Below are positions 46,238 to 54,597 of a stretch of 64,000 bases of DNA, piece after piece. The translations under genes and the position numbers were made by a program. The notes under the pieces were generated by a model that saw only the letters and a list, made by a program, of their open reading frames with translations, was not told where the DNA came from and ran no database searches. Each line of letters starts with the position of its first letter. Positions within the stretch are counted from its first letter, which is position 1. Location: the NCBI RefSeq assembly GCF_039539965.1, contig NZ_BAABED010000001.1, positions 310,001 to 374,000 of the forward strand, given 5' to 3'. The DNA comes from Arthrobacter methylotrophus. Lineage in GTDB: Bacteria; Actinomycetota; Actinomycetes; Actinomycetales; Micrococcaceae.

Positions 46238-46960
46238 CTAGCGGCCGTATGGCGCCTGGCTGTAAGGATTCGAGAAGGGCTGGGCCTTCCGGAAATACGG
46301 TGCTGAGCCCGGCAAGTACAACATCACGATTGCGGCGATGCCCAAGAGGATGGTGATAGTCCCGAGGCCGATCTGGGTCAGGCCGAGGAGGGAAACTGCC
46401 GCAAAGACGGTTCCCAGGATGCGGGCCCAGTTCTTGCCCTTACGGACATTGAAGGCAACCAGCGCATAGAGCCCGGCAAAGATGACCGAGAAGACCACCA
46501 GGATGGTCACCATGATGTTGATGAAGCTGCTGGTGTCTATGCCTGAAGCGTTGGCTCCCTGCGCCGTCAAAGCCTGGTCGATCATGTTCTTGCCCGCCGG
46601 GGAATTCAGCGAAGCGACGACGAACGGGATGCCGATCAGAGTCAGCACACCGGCGGCAATGATGAGCCAGAATGAAATATTGACTAGCTGGGGGATACCG
46701 GAGGTCGCCGCGGGCTGCTGGCTTGGCCACGTGACCGGGGCTTGCTGGCCGTACTGTGGGACGGAAGGCTGCCCGTACTGGGGTTGACCCGGTTGCGGGG
46801 CTTGCTGGCCGTACTGTGGGACGGAAGGCTGGCCGTACTGCGGGACGGAAGGCTGGCCGTACTGGGGTTGACCCGGTTGCGGGGCTTGCTGGCCGTACTG
46901 TGGCTGCTCAGGGGTGGGGTTTTCGCCGGGAGTGGATGGCGGATACGGAGGGGTGCTCAT
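46238..46960 (-). CDS. Pro/Gln/Tyr-repeat membrane protein
   Basis: The 240-residue protein has an N-terminal cytoplasmic-type region of repeats of the type QPQYGQQAPQPG and QPSVPQYG, then about four membrane segments (FWLIIAAGVLTLIGIPFVVA, IMVTILVVFSVIFAGLYALV, ARILGTVFAAVSLLGL, TITILLGIAAIVMLYL). At DNA level the repeat region 46741-46905 has a clear 60-nt period. ATG 46960 has AAAGGAA upstream. The next gene on the same strand encodes a related protein. Function unknown. Confidence 0.78.
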   Translation of the reverse strand: MSTPPYPPSTPGENPTPEQPQYGQQAPQPGQPQYGQPSVPQYGQPSVPQYGQQAPQPGQPQYGQPSVPQYGQQAPVTWPSQQPAATSGIPQLVNISFWLIIAAGVLTLIGIPFVVASLNSPAGKNMIDQALTAQGANASGIDTSSFINIMVTILVVFSVIFAGLYALVAFNVRKGKNWARILGTVFAAVSLLGLTQIGLGTITILLGIAAIVMLYLPGSAPYFRKAQPFSNPYSQAPYGR

Positions 46961-47192
46961 GGCATTCCTTTGCGATTCGACTGCTGATACGGCTGCCGGG
47001 TGCAACGTGCCCTGCCCCCAGCTCGGCTTGATTCCACCGTACCCCGGCGGCACTACGCCGTGGCTGATTCACGGGAAGAATTCTCCCGGAATGATGTGGA
47101 CGGAGCTCCATCGTCATGGTGCGGGGGCAAGGGAAAGCCGCGGGGCCCTTGTGGGACCTGCCGCGGCCTTCGGTGCTAGGCGCTGGGAGCTG

Positions 47193-47879
47193 CTACGCGA
47201 AGTGCCTCTTGGACTCCGGAAGCCACATCAGGACCGCTGCCGCGACGGCTACCGCCGATCCGATGAAGTTGAGATTCAGGGTGATCACTTGGAATAGAAG
47301 GGAAAACACCGCTAGCGCGCCCAGGATGGTCAGGACAAGCCGTGCCCAGCGCGAGCCCTCTTTGAGCCGGATGGCAATGAAAATGTAAAGCGCCGCGAAA
47401 ATCAGGCTGAAAATCAGGCCCACAATTCCTGGGCCCACCATCATTTCTCCGAACAATCCGCGGACCGTGAAGATATTGATGAAACTGGCGACAACACCCA
47501 AAGCTGCAGCCGCAACCCACAACCAGTAGGAAACGGTCAGCTGCTGCGGCACGCCTGTAGTGTCCTGAAAGCGCTGTGCGACGTTGTTGAAGTGGAGTCC
47601 AAAGGTATTCCGCGCGGGGGCAGGATAGCCAAGTCCGGCGGGCGGGGCAGTGCTCGCGCCGGCCTGGGGCATGCCATAAGCGGGTTGCCCTGGCTGGGGG
47701 TAGCCAAGTCCAGGCGCCTGGTAGCCCGGGGCTGGCTGTTGGTAGGAGGGTGGTGCTTGGTATGAAGGGGGTTCCGGGATTCCCTGCGGAGGCTGGTAAC
47801 CCGCAGGAGGGACATTGCCTGGCTGCGGTGGCTGGGCACCGGGCTGCTGAGGCTGAGGAGCTTCATTTGGGTTACTCAT
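47193..47879 (-). CDS. Pro/Gln-rich membrane protein, paralogue of the 46238 gene
   Basis: The 228-residue protein has a proline/glutamine/tyrosine-rich first 90 residues (PPSYQQPAPGYQAPGLGYPQ) followed by four membrane segments with the same spacing as the neighbour (VSYWLWVAAAALGVVASFIN; KEGSRWARLVLTILGALAVF). The KxGxxWAR turn is shared by both (KGKNWARIL and KEGSRWARL), supporting tandem duplication. Function unknown. Confidence 0.78.
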   Translation of the reverse strand: MSNPNEAPQPQQPGAQPPQPGNVPPAGYQPPQGIPEPPSYQAPPSYQQPAPGYQAPGLGYPQPGQPAYGMPQAGASTAPPAGLGYPAPARNTFGLHFNNVAQRFQDTTGVPQQLTVSYWLWVAAAALGVVASFINIFTVRGLFGEMMVGPGIVGLIFSLIFAALYIFIAIRLKEGSRWARLVLTILGALAVFSLLFQVITLNLNFIGSAVAVAAAVLMWLPESKRHFA

Positions 47880-47983
47880 GGCATCACTTTAGACCTGAGG
47901 TTTAAGGATTCCTAGGAAATTCTTGGCTAATTCGCCGCTAAGTATCGGGATTTGGCCGAACAATGGGCGGGTGATTCCGCAAC

Positions 47984-48042
47984 AAAAAAATGGCGCCTTC
48001 GGGGCTGCACGATGAATTGCGTGCAGCGCCGAAAGCGCCATT
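47984..48042 (-). terminator. Intrinsic terminator of the YceI gene
   Basis: Arms 47989-48011 and 48020-48042 are 23 nt with two mismatches. On the minus strand the hairpin is followed by seven T residues (A-run 47984-47990 on the + strand). Confidence 0.88.
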
Positions 48043-48062
48043 CGGGCGAGGAGCCGCGGGTA

Positions 48063-48611
48063 TTAAGCCGCCGGTGCGATAAAGGCCAGTTCGAGGTTGA
48101 TGACGACCTTGTCGCTGACCAGGACGCCACCGGCTTCGAGCACTGCGTTCCAGGTCAGGCCGAAGTCCTTGCGGCTGATGGTGGTCTCACCGGAGACGCC
48201 TGCGCGGGTGTTGCCGAACGGGTCCACCGCTACGCCGTTGAATTCGGTTTCGATGGTCACCTCTTTGCTGACGCCCTTGATGGTCAGATCCCCCACGAGG
48301 TCGAAGCCGTCGCCGTTGGCGGTGACGTGGCGGGAAACGAAAGTGATTACCGGGAACTTCTCCACGTCGAAGAAGTCCTCGCCCTTGACGTGGCCGTCGC
48401 GGTTGGCGTCGCCCGAGCCGAAGCTGGCGGTCTGGATGGTGGCGGTGATCTTGGAATCGCTCAGGCTGCTACCGAGTTCCAGGGTGGCGTCGGCTTCGGT
48501 GAACTGGCCGCGTACCTTGCTGATGCCCGCGTGCCGGACGCTGAAGCCGATCTCGCTGTGGGAGTTATCGAGGGTCCAGACGCCGGCGGTGACGTTTGCG
48601 GGAAGAGTCAT
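48063..48611 (-). CDS. YceI family protein
   Basis: The 182-residue lipocalin-like beta barrel binds polyprenyl-type lipids in known relatives. The family signature is at the N-terminus (WTLDNSHSEIGFSVRHAGISKVRGQF), here without a signal peptide, so it is likely cytoplasmic. Other marks are FFDVEKFPVITFVS and KDFGLTWNAVLEAGGVLVSD. AAGGAGAA precedes ATG 48611; the open frame upstream is not used. The promoter region 48612-48813 is shared with the divergent phosphatase gene. Confidence 0.93.
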   Translation of the reverse strand: MTLPANVTAGVWTLDNSHSEIGFSVRHAGISKVRGQFTEADATLELGSSLSDSKITATIQTASFGSGDANRDGHVKGEDFFDVEKFPVITFVSRHVTANGDGFDLVGDLTIKGVSKEVTIETEFNGVAVDPFGNTRAGVSGETTISRKDFGLTWNAVLEAGGVLVSDKVVINLELAFIAPAA

Positions 48612-48813
48612 GGGGTTCTCCTTGGGAAGGTGTGGTCGTAGGTCATCGGGCGTTCGATCAAGCTTAGTTGAAGTGTCAACCGAACCTTGTGCCCAGTATA
48701 AACATGCAAATACATCTTTTATTCCACCTAGAGGGAACATTCTGAAGAAACTTTCAGTTCTACGAAACGTAGAAGATTTCAGATCGCCCGCCATCTTTGA
48801 GAAACTGGTAAAC

Positions 48814-49479
48814 ATGCCCCAAGCAACTGTCCATCTGCTCCGCCATGGCGAGGTCTACAATCCCGACGGCATTCTGTACGGCAGGTTGCCGGAATTCCAC
48901 CTCTCCGAACGCGGCCGCGAGATGGCCAAGATGCTCGCGGAGCATTTCGCTGCCCGCGCCGCGCAGGGGGCGAACATCGTCCACCTTGTCTCCTCGCCGT
49001 TGACCCGCGCGCAGGAAACCGCCCTTCCCACTTCCCAGGCGTTGGACCTCCGGATCCACACGGAACCGCGGATCATCGAGGCCGGGAACCACTTCGAAGG
49101 ACTCAAAGCCAATATCTCCGAATTCATCAAGCCCAAGCACTGGATCGAGTACCGCAATCCGCTGCGTCCGTCCTGGGGCGAGTCCTACCAGGATCAGGTC
49201 ACCCGCATGCGTGCCGCCGTCGAAGACGCCCGCCTGAAGGCCATAGAGCTCGGTGGCGACGGCGCGGAAGCCATCCTCGTCAGCCACCAGCTTCCCATCT
49301 ACGCCACGCGCCTCAGCGCGGAAGGCCGCCGCCTGTGGCACGATCCCCGCAAGCGCGAATGCACCCTGACCTCCCTGACGTCACTGGTGTTCGGCGACGA
49401 AGGCAAGATCGTGCGGGTGGAGTACAGCGAACCCGCCGCCGTGCTACTGCCCGGTGCCGCGAGGACCCCCGGAGCATGA
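48814..49479 (+). CDS. Histidine phosphatase (phosphoglycerate mutase-like)
   Basis: The 221-residue protein has the phospho-histidine motif LLRHGEVYN at the N-terminus, SSPLTRAQETA (Arg of the pocket) and LVSHQLPIY (second His). Substrate is not predictable. It is the first gene of the cytochrome c maturation operon, and its stop overlaps the next gene region (ATGA at 49476). Confidence 0.88.
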   Translation: MPQATVHLLRHGEVYNPDGILYGRLPEFHLSERGREMAKMLAEHFAARAAQGANIVHLVSSPLTRAQETALPTSQALDLRIHTEPRIIEAGNHFEGLKANISEFIKPKHWIEYRNPLRPSWGESYQDQVTRMRAAVEDARLKAIELGGDGAEAILVSHQLPIYATRLSAEGRRLWHDPRKRECTLTSLTSLVFGDEGKIVRVEYSEPAAVLLPGAARTPGA

Positions 49480-49481
49480 CA

Positions 49482-50102
49482 ATGGACCGAACAAGCAACA
49501 GCAAGGCCACCTCCCGCCGGAGCTTCCTCGCCGTCGGTGGAGTGGCCCTCTCTGCCTTGACCATGGGTTTGTCCGCCTGCGCCCAGGAAGACGCGCTTGC
49601 CCAGCAAGCCAAAGCCGGAGACAACAAGAATTACGTCGCCGGGGACGGTTCGGTGACCGAATTCGCCAAAGCAGACCGTAAGTCCGCCGTCGAGCTCAAA
49701 GGCACTTTGTTTGACGGAACCGCCGTAGCCCCGAAGGACCTGATCGGCAAGGTCACGGTCCTCAACTTCTGGTTCGCGGCGTGCGCCCCATGCCGGGTCG
49801 AGGCTCCGCTCCTTGAAGAACTGCACCAGGAATTCAAGAGCAAAGGCGTCCAGTTCTACGGCGTGAACCTCCGGGACGAGAAGGCGACCGCCGATGCGTT
49901 CGACCAGACGTTCAACCTCACGTACCCCAGCTTCAATGACAAGGACGGCGCGGTGCTGCTGTCTGTCTCCGGCATCGTGCCTCCCGGTGCGGTGCCCACC
50001 ACGCTGGTCCTGGACAAAGAGGGCAAAGTTGCTGCCCGCGTCCTCGGCGAGATCGAGAAGAGCACCCTCAAAGCACTCATCACCACCGCGGTTGCCGAGT
50101 AG
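49482..50102 (+). CDS. TlpA/ResA-type thioredoxin lipoprotein
   Basis: Keeps apocytochrome c cysteines reduced outside the membrane. The 206-residue protein has a possible Tat-type signal (SRRSFLAVGG) ending in a lipobox Cys (MGLSAC), then a thioredoxin domain with FWFAACAPCRVEAP (Cys101, Cys104) and a cis-Pro loop GAVPTTLVLD. ATG 49482 is preferred because GGAG lies seven bases upstream, whereas ATG 49476 is too close. It lies between the phosphatase and ccdA. Confidence 0.88.
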   Translation: MDRTSNSKATSRRSFLAVGGVALSALTMGLSACAQEDALAQQAKAGDNKNYVAGDGSVTEFAKADRKSAVELKGTLFDGTAVAPKDLIGKVTVLNFWFAACAPCRVEAPLLEELHQEFKSKGVQFYGVNLRDEKATADAFDQTFNLTYPSFNDKDGAVLLSVSGIVPPGAVPTTLVLDKEGKVAARVLGEIEKSTLKALITTAVAE

Positions 50103-50116
50103 GTGGCCCGGACAGC

Positions 50117-50872
50117 GTGAACAGCCCTTTCGCCGAGACCATCCTGAGCGGTTCCTTGCTGCTGGCCATCCCCGTGGCCTTGCTGGCCGGACTCGTGTCC
50201 TTCCTGTCGCCGTGCGTCCTGCCTTTGGTACCCGGCTACCTCGGCTACGTGACCGGGCTGACCGGCGTCGACCTCCAGAGGCAGAAGCGCGGGCGCATGC
50301 TCGCAGGGATCGGTCTGTTCGTTCTTGGCTTCTCCCTGATTTTCGTGCTGCTTGGTGGTGCCTTCGGCCAACTGGGGACCCTCATCACGGGCCCGCAGAA
50401 CGCCTGGATCACCCAATTGCTGGGCGTACTGGTGATTATCATGGGCGTCGTCTTCCTGGGCGGCTTCGGCTGGTTGCAGCGTGACGCCAAAATCCATGCC
50501 AAGCCCCCTGCCGGACTGTGGGGTGCGCCGTTGTTGGGCATCACCTTCGGGCTGGGCTGGGCACCCTGTATTGGTCCCACCTATTCCGCAGTCCAGTTGC
50601 TCAGCCTTTCCGGGGGATCGTCCGCGGCGAAGGGGGCACTTCTGGCGTTTGTCTATAGTCTTGGGCTGGGTATTCCCTTCCTGCTGATCGCCCTCGCAGT
50701 CCGCCGGGGGATGGGCGTCATGTCCTTCTTCCGCAAGCACCGCCTGGCTATCCAGCGGATGGGCGGGGGCATTCTGATCCTCCTCGGAGTCCTGATGGCC
50801 ACAGGAGTGTGGGGCACCTGGGTGACCGGGTTGCAGTACTGGTTCCAAACCGATGTGAAGTTGCCGATCTGA
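50117..50872 (+). CDS. ccdA: Cytochrome c biogenesis protein CcdA
   Basis: Carries reducing power across the membrane to the TlpA/ResA protein. The 251-residue protein has six membrane segments, with the two conserved cysteines in SFLSPCVLPLVPGYLGY and FGLGWAPCIGPTYSA. Starts at GTG 50117 and its TGA overlaps the resB ATG by one base. Confidence 0.93.
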   Translation: MNSPFAETILSGSLLLAIPVALLAGLVSFLSPCVLPLVPGYLGYVTGLTGVDLQRQKRGRMLAGIGLFVLGFSLIFVLLGGAFGQLGTLITGPQNAWITQLLGVLVIIMGVVFLGGFGWLQRDAKIHAKPPAGLWGAPLLGITFGLGWAPCIGPTYSAVQLLSLSGGSSAAKGALLAFVYSLGLGIPFLLIALAVRRGMGVMSFFRKHRLAIQRMGGGILILLGVLMATGVWGTWVTGLQYWFQTDVKLPI

Positions 50873-52557
50873 TGAGCGAGCCCGTGCAAGGTATAAAGAA
50901 GTCCAAGAAGTCAGCCGATAAAGCAATTGACACGGCTAAAGCCGAGGCAGCCCTGCCGGTCCTCGGGATCCTGGGCATGCTCCGCTGGGCCTGGACCCAG
51001 CTGACCAGCATGCGTACTGCCCTGTTCCTGCTCCTGCTCCTGGCAGTCGCGGCGGTGCCCGGTTCGCTGTTCCCGCAGCGTCCCGCGAACCCTTCGATCG
51101 TGACGCAGTACATCAGCGACCATCCGGACTATGGCAAGCTCCTCGACTCTGTGCAGCTGTACGACGTGTACTCCTCTGCCTGGTTCTCGGCCATCTACAT
51201 TCTTCTGTTCATTTCCCTGATCGGGTGTGTCACGCCCCGGGCCATCGCCCACTACAAGGCCATGCGCTCGCAGCCGCCGCGGACCCCCAAGCGTCTTTCC
51301 CGCCTCCCGGAGTACGGCACGCTGGTGCTGCCCGCCGACGCCGGGATCCCGGCGTCGAAGGCTATTTCGGATGCCGCCGCAGTGCTGAAGAAGCGCGGCT
51401 ACCGCGTGGAAGTGCGCGACGTCGACGGCGCCATGCCCTCGCTGGGTGCCGAGCGCGGCTTCCTCAAGGAAGTGGGCAACCTCGTCTTCCATGCATCGCT
51501 GATCGGGGTGCTGGTTTCGGTGGCCGTCGGCGGACTGTTCGGGTACAGCGGCCAGCGGATCCTGGTGGAAGGCGACACCTTCGTGAACACCTTGGTGGGT
51601 TATGACCAATTCAGCCCCGGGACCAACTTCCAGAGCAGCTGGCTCCAGCCGTACTCCATCCAGCTGGACAAGTTCGACGTCCAGTTCGATCGCGAGTCGC
51701 CGGCGCACTTCGGCCAGCCCATCGACTTCACGGCGGACGTCACCACCAAGGACACCCCGGATGCGCCCGCCAAGAAGCAGGTCCTCAAGGTGAACGACCC
51801 CGTGATGCTGGGCGACACCAGCATCTACCTGACGGGTAATGGCTACGCTCCCGTGGTGACTGTCCGGGACGGCGCCGGCAAGGTCGCCATGCAGGGACCA
51901 GTGGTGGCCAAGCTGCAAGGGGACAACTACTACTCTTCGGTAGTCATCAAAGTTCCCGATGCCAAGCCCGATCAGCTCGGTTTCGCAGGATTCTTCCTGC
52001 CTACCGCGATGGTGACCGACACGGGTGTCGCCTACAGCGGCGATCCCGAGCTCATCAACCCTCAGTTGAACCTCAACTCGTACTACGGCGATCTCGGCCT
52101 GAACAAGGGCACCCCGCAGAACGTGTTCGAGCTCGACGTAGCAAAGCTGACCCCGCTCAATGGCCGCGGCATGGCTGATAAGGCCATCGCACTGGCCCCG
52201 GGCGGCACCTACACGCTCCCGAACGGCAAAGGCACTATCACTTTTGACGGCGTCAAGAAGTACGTTGGCGTTGATATCCACCACAACCCGGGCCAAGCCA
52301 CTGCGCTCGTCTTTGCGCTTTTGGCGGTTGCCGGATTGATTCTCTCGCTCTACCTGAACCGTCGCCGCGTATGGGTCCGCACGGGAACCCACGACGATGG
52401 GCGCACAATGGTGGAGTATGGTCTCCTTGCCCGCGGCGAGGACCACAGGCTTGCCGGCGAAGCCGCCGCCATCCGCGAATTGCTGCACCGTGAATGGCTG
52501 CTCCCCACGGAACAGTCCACCGACACCGTTTCTTCCTCAACCTCGAAGGACCAGTAA
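50872..52557 (+). CDS. resB: Cytochrome c biogenesis protein ResB
   Basis: Subunit of the system II heme-cytochrome c ligase with CcsB. The 561-residue protein has N-terminal membrane helices (ALFLLLLLAVAAVPGSLFPQ; AIYILLFISLIGCVTPR), a third (NLVFHASLIGVLVSVAVGGL) whose His may bind heme, a large external domain and a C-terminal helix (ALVFALLAVAGLILSLYL). The start is fixed by the TGATG overlap with ccdA, and the TAA by the TAATG overlap with ccsB. Confidence 0.93.
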   Translation: MSEPVQGIKKSKKSADKAIDTAKAEAALPVLGILGMLRWAWTQLTSMRTALFLLLLLAVAAVPGSLFPQRPANPSIVTQYISDHPDYGKLLDSVQLYDVYSSAWFSAIYILLFISLIGCVTPRAIAHYKAMRSQPPRTPKRLSRLPEYGTLVLPADAGIPASKAISDAAAVLKKRGYRVEVRDVDGAMPSLGAERGFLKEVGNLVFHASLIGVLVSVAVGGLFGYSGQRILVEGDTFVNTLVGYDQFSPGTNFQSSWLQPYSIQLDKFDVQFDRESPAHFGQPIDFTADVTTKDTPDAPAKKQVLKVNDPVMLGDTSIYLTGNGYAPVVTVRDGAGKVAMQGPVVAKLQGDNYYSSVVIKVPDAKPDQLGFAGFFLPTAMVTDTGVAYSGDPELINPQLNLNSYYGDLGLNKGTPQNVFELDVAKLTPLNGRGMADKAIALAPGGTYTLPNGKGTITFDGVKKYVGVDIHHNPGQATALVFALLAVAGLILSLYLNRRRVWVRTGTHDDGRTMVEYGLLARGEDHRLAGEAAAIRELLHREWLLPTEQSTDTVSSSTSKDQ

Positions 52558-53621
52558 TGCTCCCCATCAACGAAACCATGGGCCAGTACAGCGAGCTCTT
52601 CATGCTGCTCGCGGCCGGCACCTACGCGGTGGCGTTCATCGCTTTCGCGTGGGACCTCGCCAAGAGCAGCAAAGTGCTGAGGGCAGTGGACCTCAAGGCG
52701 GCCTCTTCGGTGGCAGCCGAGGCCAAGGTTCCGGTCGCCGCCGGCCGTGCGGGTGGGAACGACGTCGGGGGACCTGCCGGCCGTACTGAGCGTCCGACGT
52801 CGGCGATCACCTCCGTCAGCCAGACCGCCGGCGGTGACATGAAGTATGCCGCCGAGCGCCGCATTCCCGCCCGCGTGGCCGTGGCTGTCGCGATAATCGG
52901 CGTGGCGATCCACGGTGCCGGGGTCATCACCCGCGCGATCGGCGCAGGCCGTGTGCCGTGGGGCAACATGTACGAGTTCCTGACCACTGGTGCTTTCCTG
53001 GTGGTCGCAGTCTTCCTGCTCTCGCTCATCCGCCGAGACCTGCGTTTCCTGGGCACCTTCGTCCTGGGTCTGGCCGTGATCATGATGACGGCGGCGTCGG
53101 TGACTTACTGGACCCCGGTAGGCCACTTGGTTCCGGCGCTGCAAAGCTACTGGCTGGTCATCCACGTCTCCATCGCCGTGATGTCCGCGTCCCTGTTCAC
53201 CCTGACGTTCGCCATGTCAGCCCTGCAGTTGCTGCAATCGCACCGGCAGAAAACCTTGGCGGCCGGCGGCGTGGACAAGCTGGGCTTCATGCGGCTCGTC
53301 CCGAACGCGCTGAGCTTGGAGAACCTGTCCTACCGCATCAACACCGTGGGATTCGTGGGCTGGACCTTCACCCTCATGTTCGGCGCCATCTGGGCCGAGA
53401 AAGCCTGGGGCCGTTTCTGGGGTTGGGACACCAAGGAAGTCTGGACCTTCGTGATCTGGGTGGTTTACGCCGGCTACCTGCACGCGCGCGCCACCCGCGG
53501 CTGGACGGGAACCCGCGCGGCTTGGCTGTCCATTGCGGGCTACCTGTGCGTGATCTTCAACTTCACCGTGGTCAACGTGTTCTTCAACGGCTTGCACTCA
53601 TACTCGGGGCTCCCGCAGTAG
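52557..53621 (+). CDS. ccsB: Cytochrome c biogenesis protein CcsB
   Basis: Heme-handling subunit of the system II ligase. The 354-residue membrane protein has the tryptophan-rich heme motif WGRFWGWDTKEVW at about 284-296 and His ligands in YWLVIHVSIAVMS and GLHSYSG. An Ala/Gly-rich soluble insert (about 50-100) follows the first helix. ATG 52557 shares one base with the resB stop. Confidence 0.93.
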   Translation: MLPINETMGQYSELFMLLAAGTYAVAFIAFAWDLAKSSKVLRAVDLKAASSVAAEAKVPVAAGRAGGNDVGGPAGRTERPTSAITSVSQTAGGDMKYAAERRIPARVAVAVAIIGVAIHGAGVITRAIGAGRVPWGNMYEFLTTGAFLVVAVFLLSLIRRDLRFLGTFVLGLAVIMMTAASVTYWTPVGHLVPALQSYWLVIHVSIAVMSASLFTLTFAMSALQLLQSHRQKTLAAGGVDKLGFMRLVPNALSLENLSYRINTVGFVGWTFTLMFGAIWAEKAWGRFWGWDTKEVWTFVIWVVYAGYLHARATRGWTGTRAAWLSIAGYLCVIFNFTVVNVFFNGLHSYSGLPQ

Positions 53622-53666
53622 CTCGGGGCGGGGTCCGCACCATTCCTGACCCTTATTGAATTAACG

Positions 53667-53707
53667 ACGACGGCGACACTCCGCACAGGCGGGCGTGTCG
53701 CCGTCGT
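53667..53707. terminator. Bidirectional terminator after ccsB
   Basis: ACGACGGCGACAC (53667-53679) and GTGTCGCCGTCGT (53695-53707) pair perfectly over 13 bp. The hairpin lies between the converging ccsB and PLDc_N genes, with TTTC on the + side and A/T-rich sequence on the other. Confidence 0.8.
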
Positions 53708-53738
53708 TCGCGTTTCAAAAGAGGTCAGGAACGGTGTG

Positions 53739-54116
53739 TCAGGTGTTGACGTCACCGCTGTCTTCGGCGTTGGAACCACCCTTGAGTTTGCGTGCCTTGG
53801 CTTCGAGTTCGGCCTTGAGCTTCTTTAGCCGTTCGGCTTCGGCCTGGTTCCGGCGGCGGATTTCCAGGTTGCGGAGGAAATCGGGGTCGTCGTCGGGAGC
53901 GATGGGGTGGCTCGCCGGCTGCGGGGTGGGGCGGATGGTGTAGGGGCGGCCAATCAGGAACCAGAGAAGCGCGCCAAGCACGGGCAGCAGGATCATCACG
54001 ATTATCCAAGCGGTTTTGGAGATCCCCCGTGTGGTGCGCCGATCCGTGCGGATGACGTCCACCAGCCCATAGACGAAGACGAGCAAGACGGCGACAACTA
54101 CAACAACGCGGAGCAT
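53739..54116 (-). CDS. PLDc_N domain membrane protein
   Basis: The 125-residue protein has two N-terminal membrane helices (VVVVAVLLVFVYGLVDVI; WIIVMILLPVLGALLWFLIG) with the PLDc_N pattern RTDRRTTRGISKTAW-x-GRPYT, then an acidic and a coiled-coil tail (AEAERLKKLKAELEAKARKL). This is the 'phospholipase D N-terminal' module without the catalytic domain. Function unknown; it regularly accompanies the ccs/men genes in actinobacteria. Confidence 0.85.
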   Translation of the reverse strand: MLRVVVVVAVLLVFVYGLVDVIRTDRRTTRGISKTAWIIVMILLPVLGALLWFLIGRPYTIRPTPQPASHPIAPDDDPDFLRNLEIRRRNQAEAERLKKLKAELEAKARKLKGGSNAEDSGDVNT

Positions 54117-54197
54117 ACCGTCAAGTCTAGTCGCCGTAGAGTTCCGCGATAGCTGTCCGTTCAGAGTGCAATCAGGCTGGGACGCTAAACTTGATTC

Positions 54198-54506
54198 GTG
54201 GCTTTCCTCAAATACTCCCTGATCCGACTTGCGCTCTTCGTCCCGCTCTTCATCATCTTCGCTTTGCTGCAGACGGGTTTGTTGCTTGCGGCACTTTTCG
54301 CGGGCCTCATCGCGTTCGCTATCAGCTACCTGTTTTTCAAGAAGCAGCGCGACGCCGCCACGGCATCCATGCGTGAGCGTTTCTCCGGCCGCGCCAAGCC
54401 CATCCGCTCCGCATTGGAAATTGAAGATGCCGAGGTCGAGGACCGTCTGGTGGATGAAAACCCCGCGGTTGCTGTCGAGAACGATCGGCGCCCCAAGGAA
54501 GCCTAG
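54198..54506 (+). CDS. DUF4229 small membrane protein
   Basis: The 102-residue protein has two membrane helices (YSLIRLALFVPLFIIFALLQ; LAALFAGLIAFAISYLFF) then KKQRDAATASMRERFSGR and an acidic tail, the typical layout of DUF4229. GTG start at 54198. Function unknown, again a usual neighbour of menA. Confidence 0.82.
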   Translation: MAFLKYSLIRLALFVPLFIIFALLQTGLLLAALFAGLIAFAISYLFFKKQRDAATASMRERFSGRAKPIRSALEIEDAEVEDRLVDENPAVAVENDRRPKEA

Positions 54507-54543
54507 AGGCTTAAAGCTGCAGGAGCGTCGGGCCGAAACGCGA

Positions 54544-54589
54544 CATATGTGAGCGAGCGTCGGGGGAGGACGCTCGCTCACCTCATATG
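54544..54589. repeat. Palindrome with GAGCGAGCGTC core, related to 44073-44172
   Basis: GTGAGCGAGCGTC (54549-54561) pairs with GACGCTCGCTCAC (54569-54581), with an outer CATAT/ATATG extension offset by a 3-nt bulge. It shares the GTGAGCGAGCGTCG core with the element at 44073-44172. It separates the converging DUF4229 and menA genes. Confidence 0.65.
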
Positions 54590-54597
54590 AACGAGCG

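Noticed and set aside
46741..46905. CRISPR-like array because of regular repeats
   Set aside because: The 60-nt repeats have no unique spacers and encode in-frame Pro/Gln/Tyr repeats of a membrane protein.
50911..52488. 525-codon open frame on the minus strand
   Set aside because: Antisense shadow of resB.
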